Assembly: GCA_948794795.1 (NCBI GenBank)
Contig: CAQGLR010000073.1
Location: forward strand, 1 to 6,635
Source of the DNA: an uncultured Lachnospiraceae bacterium
Lineage (GTDB): Bacteria; Bacillota; Clostridia; Lachnospirales; Lachnospiraceae
Length of the DNA stretch: 6,635 nucleotides
Reading direction: 5' to 3'
Shown here: in pieces, positions 1 through 4,277 of the stretch
Numbering within the stretch: the first letter of the stretch is position 1
How the letters are laid out: each line of letters starts with the position of its first letter
Notes under the pieces: generated by a model
What the model was told of the DNA's origin: nothing
Databases searched by the model: none
Seen by the model: only the letters and a program-made list of their open reading frames with translations
Program-made: the position numbers and the translations under genes

Positions 1-46
1 GGCACCTAAAAGCCTTGTTTCGTATATTTTTTTCTTAAGTTCGCAC
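1..46 (-). mobile_element. Possible 5' end of an inserted element (group II intron-like) after truncated repA
   Basis: Read on the minus strand, the base right after the repA stop codon begins GTGCGAAC. Bacterial group II introns characteristically start with GUGYG. The repA reading frame loses its expected C-terminal continuation at exactly this point, as it would if an element had entered the gene. Only 46 bases are visible, so no intron domain or reverse transcriptase can be confirmed. A small insertion, deletion or simple divergence of the repA tail are equally open explanations. Confidence 0.22.
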
Positions 47-964
47 TTATGGGTAATCCTCCCCGTTGATGCGGATTGTTTTCCGCTTCACACATACCAC
101 GTCACAGACGGTTTCGTAGATTTCTTCATACATCTCCTTATCGCCGTACTGTTCATATTTCATGTGGTGTTCATATTCCAGATTTTTACGGATCAGTGCC
201 ATATATGCGTCCGTTTCATTTATCGCATCAATCTCATCAATCCTGTTATCTTTTTCCTGTGTGCCTTTGCTGCCCATACTTCCCACAGATTGATTGATAG
301 GATTGGTATAACTCATATCAGTATAATTATTGTTAGTCTGATTATTTTCAGTCTGGCTATAATCAGTATAATTATAGTCAGTATAATTAGGGTCTGGTTT
401 TTGAACTTCTGCAAGTTCAGTTTCTGAACTTCTTGAAGTCTGGTTTTTGAACTTCTTGAAGTCTGTATTTTGAACTTCTTGAGGTTCAGTTTCTGAACTT
501 CCAGAAGTATAATTATTGAACTTCTTGAAGTTCAAATTTTGAACTTCTGTGGATTTATCAGTATTTGCGGCTGTTTTATCCGGTTTTATATCCGAAACTG
601 CCGCAAAGTTTTTTACATAAATAATATCCGGCTTGCCAAGCCCCCTGCGCTTTTTTTCTATCAGCCCGATGCCATTATCACTGTCAAGCTCTTTAATGAC
701 TTTCGTACAGGTTGCCTTTGCACAGCCCAGATCTTCCATCATGTTATCAACAGTATAGATAATATATGCCCTGTTTTCATCATCCAGCCACCCGTTTTTC
801 ATGGAAAGCGACATCCGGTCAAGCATCAGCCCATAGAGGAGCTTGGCATCGCTGCTAAGCCCCCTGAAACGCTCGTCCTTAATCAGCAGGCGGGGAACAC
901 GGTAAAAAGAAAACTGCTCTGCTTCTACGCCATAGTAATAATCAAATTTCAATGGCTCGCCCAT
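47..964 (-). CDS. repA: RepA_N-family replication initiator protein, C-terminally shortened
   Basis: This is a probable plasmid or integrative-element replication initiator of the RepA_N family, which binds the origin and starts theta replication. The N-terminal part (about residues 10-120) shows the family pattern: FSFYRVPRLLI, LSSDAKLLYGLMLDRMSLS, the NGWLDDENRAYIIYT stretch, and IKELDSDNGIGLIEKKRRGLGKPDIIYV, which together resemble a winged-helix DNA-binding domain. Residues about 130-225 are a hydrophilic repetitive linker (EVQN...FKKF, SSETE, NYTDY units) coded by DNA repeats that look like origin iterons. The tail (about 240-305) has CDVVCVKRKTIRINGEDYP and then stops. As I recall relatives, this motif is followed by a further conserved domain, so the protein is probably truncated. 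The start at 964 is chosen because AGGAGG lies 8 bases upstream; the ATG at 997 sits inside parB with its purine tract only one base away. It follows parB by 14 bases, suggesting cotranscription. Confidence 0.85.
   Translation of the reverse strand: MGEPLKFDYYYGVEAEQFSFYRVPRLLIKDERFRGLSSDAKLLYGLMLDRMSLSMKNGWLDDENRAYIIYTVDNMMEDLGCAKATCTKVIKELDSDNGIGLIEKKRRGLGKPDIIYVKNFAAVSDIKPDKTAANTDKSTEVQNLNFKKFNNYTSGSSETEPQEVQNTDFKKFKNQTSRSSETELAEVQKPDPNYTDYNYTDYSQTENNQTNNNYTDMSYTNPINQSVGSMGSKGTQEKDNRIDEIDAINETDAYMALIRKNLEYEHHMKYEQYGDKEMYEEIYETVCDVVCVKRKTIRINGEDYP
305..394 (+). repeat. Six AT-rich 15-bp tandem repeats inside repA (possible unwinding region)
   Basis: Units start at 305, 320, 335, 350, 365 and 380. 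The best-conserved copies read AGTATAATTA followed by about five variable bases; 335 and 350 begin AGTCTG instead. On the minus strand they code the repA pentapeptides of the NYTDY/NYTDM type, so the 15-bp period keeps the reading frame. Lying directly beside the 23-bp repeats and being AT-rich, they could be the DNA-unwinding part of an origin. They could also simply be a low-complexity protein linker. Confidence 0.6.
402..562 (+). repeat. Seven 23-bp iteron-like direct repeats inside repA (candidate replication origin)
   Basis: TGAACTTC occurs at 402, 425, 448, 471, 494, 517 and 540, exactly 23 bases apart each time. Most copies are partly palindromic: TGAACTTC, a 2-base centre, then GAAGTTCA or a variant. 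The copy at 517-534 has perfect 8-bp arms. Because 23 is not a multiple of three, consecutive copies are read in different frames, and the protein repeat becomes 23 residues (three DNA units). This argues that the DNA itself is conserved. RepA_N replicons are known to carry the origin within the rep coding sequence, so these are probably initiator-binding iterons. Confidence 0.75.
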
Positions 965-972
965 TTTTACCG

Positions 973-978
973 CCTCCT
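973..978 (-). promoter_or_regulatory. Ribosome binding site fixing the repA start
   Basis: On the minus strand AGGAGG (within AAAGGAGGCGG) ends 8 bases before the ATG at 964. This favours that start over the in-frame ATG 33 bases further upstream, which lies inside the parB 3' end. Confidence 0.75.
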
Positions 979-1557
979 TTACTGCCTGCTCTGCCATTCC
1001 TCCAAAAGCTGGATAATGATGCCCTCTATATCATCACTGGAATAGTCCTCCGAAAAATATCTGCTAATCTTATCGCCCTTAATTGTTACCTTTCTCTCTT
1101 TTGGCTTTTCCTCTGCCAGTATCAGCCTGACCATTGCCAGCGTCAGCTCGCCGCTTTTTCCATATTCTTTCAGCTTTGCCGCCTGCGCATTGGAAACCGA
1201 TGCACCCGTTTCCTGAAGAATGACTGTTACATACTGCTGCTGTTCTTCCGACAGGAAAGAAATGTCCACTCCCTGCGCTATCCCTATCTTTTTTGCGTCC
1301 ACCATGCCAAGCAGCTCGTCCGAGAGCCTTGCAAGCCACACATACCTCTGTACCGTCTTTCCGCTCTCCCCGGCAGCTTCCCCCACTTCGTCAAGGGTGC
1401 TGCCGCCCCTGCTGCCCTGATGCTTCATCGCTTCATACTTCATGGCATAAGCCTTTGCTTTCTCGCTGGGCAGGATATCCTCACGCTGGATATTGGAATC
1501 TATTCGCAGAATAAAAAAGTGAACAAAACAATTCAAGAATATTTGTCTATTATTCAA
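979..1557 (-). pseudogene. parB: Truncated ParB-family partition protein (N-terminal domain missing)
   Basis: The open frame has 192 codons, but ParB-like sequence begins only near residue 18 (about position 1506): RIDSNIQREDILPSEKAKAYAMKYEAMKHQG. It continues through a helix-turn-helix region (STLDEVGEAAGESGKTVQRYVWLARL, residues about 53-78) and a helical C-terminal part ending LLEEWQSRQ. In the family this follows an N-terminal ParB/sulfiredoxin-like CTP-binding domain of roughly 100 residues, which is absent here. The first 17 codons (MNNRQIFLNCFVHFFIL) are AT-rich, unlike ParB, and no ribosome binding site precedes the ATG at 1557. I therefore infer a broken gene whose 5' part, and probably an upstream parA, were removed or replaced. 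If expressed from an inner start, it would keep DNA binding but not clamp formation. repA lies 14 bases downstream. Confidence 0.72.
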
Positions 1558-1568
1558 TAAAACTCAAC

Positions 1569-1597
1569 TTGCTTGTGTGTCTTAATAGAGATATTAT
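1569..1597 (+). promoter_or_regulatory. Probable sigma-A promoter for the amidoligase gene
   Basis: TTGCTT (1569-1574) and TATTAT (1592-1597) are separated by 17 bases. The -35 box lies in TCAACTTGCTTGTG, which recurs almost unchanged at 3168-3181 before the 68-residue gene, again with a 17-base spacer. Transcription would begin near 1604, about 40 bases before the start codon. Confidence 0.5.
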
Positions 1598-1633
1598 GTT
1601 CTTGTAGAGATATATAATATTTTGAAATATATG

Positions 1634-1638
1634 GGAGG
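1634..1638 (+). promoter_or_regulatory. Ribosome binding site fixing the amidoligase start
   Basis: GGAGG (within GGGAGGG, 1633-1639) stands 7 bases before the ATG at 1646. The upstream in-frame candidates, a TTG at 1622 and an ATG at 1631, overlap or precede this site and have no purine-rich site of their own. Confidence 0.75.
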
Positions 1639-1645
1639 GAAAAAC

Positions 1646-2596
1646 ATGAACATAAAACTGGCAAAGCAAGTTGAAAAAATGAAAAAACAGACCATTGGGG
1701 TTGAAGTAGAAATGAATAATATTACAAGAAACAAAGCAGCTAAAATAGCATCAGACTTTTTTGGGACGTATAGATATCAGGATACAGCTGTAAGAAACGG
1801 ATATAGTACCTGGAGTGCATGGGATGCACAAGGCAGGGAATGGAAGTTTCAAAAAGATTCCAGCATTGCAGGCACAGACAATAAAAAATGCGAACTGGTA
1901 ACACCAATATTAATTTATGAAGATATAGAAACCTTACAGGAACTTATCAGACAACTCAGGCACGCAGGAGCTAAAAGTGATGCTACAAGAGGATGCGGGG
2001 TACATATACATATAGGTTCAAACGGACATACCGCACACACTCTTAGAAATCTTACTAATATAATGGCAAGCCATGAAAACCTTTTGGCTGATGCCTTAAA
2101 TCTTGATAAAGAAAGAATGAACCGCTATTGCCACACAGTAAACCCTGAATTTGTAAAAGAATTGAATACCCAAAAACCATTGACATTAGAAAAATTCTCA
2201 GATATATGGTATAGCACAAACAGGGCGGAATATTGTAGAAATTCACACTATAATGACAGCAGATACCATATGCTTAACTACCATGCAACATTTACAAAAG
2301 GCACAATTGAATTCAGGCTTTTCCAATTTGATGCTCCTGCGGACGGCAAACTAAACGGACTTCATGCAGGACAGCTTAAAAGCTATATACAGCTCTGCCT
2401 TGCACTTAGCCAAATGGCAAAAGAAGTAAGGACAGCATCCCCAAAGGAACAGCAAAAAGAAAATCCTAAATATGCAATGCGCACATGGCTTTTAAGGCTC
2501 GGATTTATAGGGGATGAATTTAAAACCGCAAGAGAGATACTTACCAGAAAACTTTCTGGTGATTCATCTTTTAGAAATGGGCGCAGGACGGCTTAA
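1646..2596 (+). CDS. Amidoligase-family protein (Amidoligase_2-like)
   Basis: The 316-residue product matches the putative amidoligase family, which has a glutamine-synthetase/glutamate-cysteine-ligase-type fold predicted to form amide bonds between amino acids, peptides or other amines using ATP. Visible family signatures are the N-terminal TIGVEVEM (E20 and E22, expected metal/ATP ligands), WKFQKDSSI (66-74), ELVTPIL (83-89), the histidine motif CGVHIHIG (117-124), and GTIEFRLF (219-226, with E222 and R224). No signal peptide or membrane segment is seen, so it should be cytoplasmic. The length fits a complete enzyme. The zinc-ribbon gene follows after 47 bases, probably in the same transcript. 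Such genes are often cargo on Firmicute mobile elements. The substrate is unknown, and I see no partner cyclotransferase or peptidase in the window. The family call is good; the exact reaction is not known. Confidence 0.85.
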   Translation: MNIKLAKQVEKMKKQTIGVEVEMNNITRNKAAKIASDFFGTYRYQDTAVRNGYSTWSAWDAQGREWKFQKDSSIAGTDNKKCELVTPILIYEDIETLQELIRQLRHAGAKSDATRGCGVHIHIGSNGHTAHTLRNLTNIMASHENLLADALNLDKERMNRYCHTVNPEFVKELNTQKPLTLEKFSDIWYSTNRAEYCRNSHYNDSRYHMLNYHATFTKGTIEFRLFQFDAPADGKLNGLHAGQLKSYIQLCLALSQMAKEVRTASPKEQQKENPKYAMRTWLLRLGFIGDEFKTAREILTRKLSGDSSFRNGRRTA

Positions 2597-2643
2597 CCCC
2601 CGCCCAGTGGTCATTATAAATAATAAAACAAGGAGATAAAACT

Positions 2644-2868
2644 ATGAAAACTATCAAAGAAACAATAACTTATTCATATGAATGTCCAAAATGCGGCAAG
2701 AAATGTACTGGGCGTCCTGAAGTATCGCTTTTGGATTATATAACATTAATATGTCCAGATTGCCGCATTGAAGAAACACTAGACACGCTTGGGATAATAA
2801 GCACAACAGCAAGGGAACATATCAAAAAAACTGTACGTATTCAAATAAACTGTAATATACAAAAATAA
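2644..2868 (+). CDS. Small zinc-ribbon protein
   Basis: The 74-residue protein has two cysteine knuckles, CPKCGKKC (C14, C17, plus C21) and CPDC (C37, C40), spaced as in a zinc ribbon. The remainder is a short charged C-terminal region (TAREHIKKTVRIQINC). The start is supported by AGGAG at 2631-2635, 8 bases before the ATG. It follows the amidoligase by 47 bases in the same orientation with no terminator between, so it is likely its operon partner. Small zinc ribbons of this type may bind nucleic acid or protein, but nothing in the sequence decides which. Function unknown. Confidence 0.72.
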   Translation: MKTIKETITYSYECPKCGKKCTGRPEVSLLDYITLICPDCRIEETLDTLGIISTTAREHIKKTVRIQINCNIQK

Positions 2869-3172
2869 ATATTGGTTTAGGGTTTCATATAACAAAACTT
2901 CATGGTTGATTAACCTTATACTAGGCAGGCAGTAAAATATAATAAATATTGCTTGCCTAGTACAGTAAAATAAAAATATTTTGTAAATACTTATTTAGCT
3001 GTAAAATATCATTTTGAAGCAAACTTTTTATTTTAATTAAAATTGTCACACCTGTATAGTATTACTGAAATGGTTTTATTTCTTTATCTATTTTTTATAT
3101 CATCAAATATTTGGCATAAAAAACTAACAATTAAATACTTATATTTTTGTCTAATGTTTTTTAATAATCAAC
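2869..3172. other. Gene-free AT-rich spacer with inverted repeats
   Basis: I see no supported reading frame here. It holds the inverted repeat at 2919-2962 and a 14-bp perfect palindrome of A/T bases at 3030-3043 (ATTTTAATTAAAAT). The promoter of the 68-residue gene begins at the right edge. Confidence 0.6.
2919..2962. repeat. 13-bp inverted repeat downstream of the zinc-ribbon gene
   Basis: TACTAGGCAGGCA (2919-2931) and TGCTTGCCTAGTA (2950-2962) form a 13-bp stem, 12 Watson-Crick pairs plus one G-U in RNA, with an 18-base AT-rich loop. It starts 51 bases after the zinc-ribbon stop. No T-tract follows directly, so it is not a standard intrinsic terminator. It could stabilise the 3' end of the upstream mRNA or be a protein-binding or recombination site. 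Confidence 0.6.
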
Positions 3173-3201
3173 TTGCTTATGTTTTATTTCAGATGTAAGA
3201 T
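3173..3201 (+). promoter_or_regulatory. Probable sigma-A promoter for the 68-residue gene
   Basis: TTGCTT (3173-3178) and TAAGAT (3196-3201) are 17 bases apart. The surrounding TCAACTTGCTTATG matches the element upstream of the amidoligase gene at 13 of 14 positions, suggesting duplicated or co-regulated promoters. Confidence 0.45.
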
Positions 3202-3248
3202 GTCATCAACAAAAGGAAAGCACACAATAAAAGAAAGGATATTAAAAA

Positions 3249-3455
3249 ATGGCTGAATTAAAAAAAGTTAAAGATGCAATATTTGATGAATACTATGAAG
3301 GAGTAAATGGTTTACGCCGTGTAATATGTATACTTGACCCATTCTGCGTAAGATATATGGTTCTTGAAAGCGGCAAAAGGAAAGTCCGCCAGGAATTTTC
3401 AAACGGAAAAGAGGGTTTATGTTTTAAAAATGCATTGAAAGCACTGAATAAATAA
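3249..3455 (+). CDS. Hypothetical 68-residue protein
   Basis: I do not recognise this protein. It is a small, lysine-rich, probably cytoplasmic polypeptide beginning MAELKKVKDAIFDEYYEG, with a central hydrophobic stretch (LRRVICILDPFCVRYMVLES) and a basic C-terminus ending ALKALNK. No membrane segment, signal peptide or metal motif is visible. Support for it being real comes from a purine-rich AAAGGA about 9 bases before the ATG, a promoter-like sequence upstream, and an intrinsic terminator 25 bases after the stop. It therefore looks like a self-contained transcription unit. Confidence 0.6.
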   Translation: MAELKKVKDAIFDEYYEGVNGLRRVICILDPFCVRYMVLESGKRKVRQEFSNGKEGLCFKNALKALNK

Positions 3456-3479
3456 TTAAAAAATACATGTAAAGTATTA

Positions 3480-3519
3480 AAGGATGCTGTAAAATTCGGC
3501 ATCCTTACTTTATTTTTTA
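3480..3519 (+). terminator. Intrinsic terminator after the 68-residue gene
   Basis: AAGGATGC (3480-3487) pairs perfectly with GCATCCTT (3499-3506) around an 11-base loop. A T-rich run (ACTTTATTTTTT) follows. Confidence 0.8.
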
Positions 3520-3845
3520 AATTATAGACAATATATAAATTTAAACAAAACATAAATGCTTTTTAACAGGTTTATATCATTTCTGCTTTTATCAATTATA
3601 GTCTAGTTAAGGTAACAAAATTCTCTGGAAATCTCTGCTTATAAGAGCTTGATATATACTTTTCCACTAAACTCTTTTAAATTACTATAAGTTACATTTT
3701 TCCTGTTTTAGATATCGCTAGCCAAACAGCTTTGTTCCTGAATATCCAACATCTATGTAAATGGTGTCTTTGATACAATTTGATTTTTCTATACTTTTTG
3801 ATTTTCCCTCGTAAGGGGAAGATTCAAATTGGGAATAACTAAAAC
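3520..3845. other. Gene-free AT-rich spacer, possibly gene relics
   Basis: No start-to-stop gene with a ribosome binding site is visible on either strand. A minus-strand frame open without a start codon and ending at 3718 reads ...KDTIYIDVGYSGTKLFG, which looks protein-like and may be a decayed gene end, but I cannot assign it. A small hairpin, TTTTCCC/GGGAAGA, lies at 3802-3822. Confidence 0.4.
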
Positions 3846-3946
3846 GATAGTATAACTTCGATTTCAAGGCATATAGTTCTATTTTAAAGCGTTATTCAAT
3901 CAAAAAATAACTTTATTATCATATTCCAAAATAAAATTCCACTATC
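3846..3946. mobile_element. Short MITE-like element (101 bp), decayed
   Basis: The left end begins GATAGTATAACTT (3846) and the right end, read inward on the minus strand, begins GATAGTGGAATTTTATTT (from 3946). Both resemble the terminal repeats of the neighbouring 237-bp element. The flanking 9-mers AACTAAAAC (3837-3845) and AACTAAAGG (3947-3955) agree at the first 7 positions, like an old target duplication. The element has no coding capacity and would need a transposase supplied in trans. Confidence 0.5.
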
Positions 3947-3963
3947 AACTAAAGGTATGGTAA

Positions 3964-4200
3964 GATAATGTAACTTTAGTCGGGGGATTTTTGTAAAAAA
4001 ATGGTAAATAGATCGCTTTATTATGATATAATATAAAAGAAAATGTTTTCTTTGTTACAATTATCATCCCAGCTAATCTCTTTGACTTAAAGCATATTAA
4101 TTGAAAATAAGTAAATTAAAAAAATCTACATATGACATCATCTTCAAAAAATATTATAATATATATAAATTATCATATACCCAAATAAAGTTACACTATC
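3964..4200. mobile_element. MITE-like element (237 bp) with 21-bp inverted ends and 9-bp target duplication
   Basis: Terminal inverted repeats are 3964-3984 and 4180-4200. Read inward, they start GATAATGTAACTTTAG and GATAGTGTAACTTTAT and match at 18 of 21 positions. Immediately outside both ends is the identical 9-mer GTATGGTAA (3955-3963 and 4201-4209), the signature of transposition. The interior is very AT-rich, has no reading frame, and carries an 8-bp-armed palindrome (4036-4053) and an extended -10 motif. It is probably a non-autonomous, internally deleted insertion sequence. IS families making 8-9 bp duplications (for example IS256-like) would fit, but the parent cannot be named from sequence alone. 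Confidence 0.78.
4024..4032 (+). promoter_or_regulatory. Extended -10 promoter motif inside the MITE-like element
   Basis: TGATATAAT is a perfect extended -10 (TGnTATAAT) facing the NACHT gene. No convincing -35 is seen 17 bases upstream, which extended -10 promoters can tolerate. It may be a leftover transposase promoter. Confidence 0.35.
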
Positions 4201-4216
4201 GTATGGTAATAGTAAC

Positions 4217-4245
4217 TTGAAATGTCAATGAACAGATAGTACAAT
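4217..4245 (+). promoter_or_regulatory. Promoter of the NACHT gene
   Basis: TTGAAA (4217-4222) and TACAAT (4240-4245) are separated by exactly 17 bases. Transcription would start near 4252, about 25 bases before the ATG. The -35 box lies only 8 bases from the target duplication of the MITE-like element. Confidence 0.65.
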
Positions 4246-4255
4246 TGTAGTTATC
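4235..4255. promoter_or_regulatory. Palindrome overlapping the NACHT -10 box (operator candidate)
   Basis: The core TACAATTGTA (4240-4249) is a perfect 10-bp palindrome, extended imperfectly to GATA...TATC at 4235-4255. It covers the -10 box and the predicted start point, where a repressor would block transcription. AT-rich DNA makes short palindromes common, so this is suggestive only. Confidence 0.35.
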
Positions 4256-4277
4256 TTATGCATGGGAGGAATTGGAC

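Noticed and set aside
744..752. TTATCAACA as a DnaA box for the repA-embedded origin
   Set aside because: It has one mismatch to the consensus, is a single copy, and lies about 180 bases from the iterons within conserved coding sequence.
965..997. Upstream ATG of repA at 997, giving an 11-residue longer protein
   Set aside because: It overlaps the parB 3' end and its purine tract is only one base from the ATG, whereas the ATG at 964 has AGGAGG at 8 bases.
164..1560. Several plus-strand open frames opposite repA and parB
   Set aside because: Their translations lack recognisable domains and mirror the clearly family-matching minus-strand genes.
2579..2605. GGGCG/CGCCC hairpin at the end of the amidoligase gene as a terminator
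   Set aside because: The stem is only 5 bp with a 17-base loop and no T-tract follows; the next gene has its own ribosome binding site and is likely cotranscribed.
3200..3256. 18-codon leader frame MSSTKGKHTIKERILKNG before the 68-residue gene
   Set aside because: Its ATG overlaps the predicted -10 box and has no ribosome binding site, so it would probably not be transcribed whole.
3684..3700. AAGTTACAT as a third MITE end
   Set aside because: Only 9 bases match the terminal repeat; the outer GATA part and any target duplication are absent.
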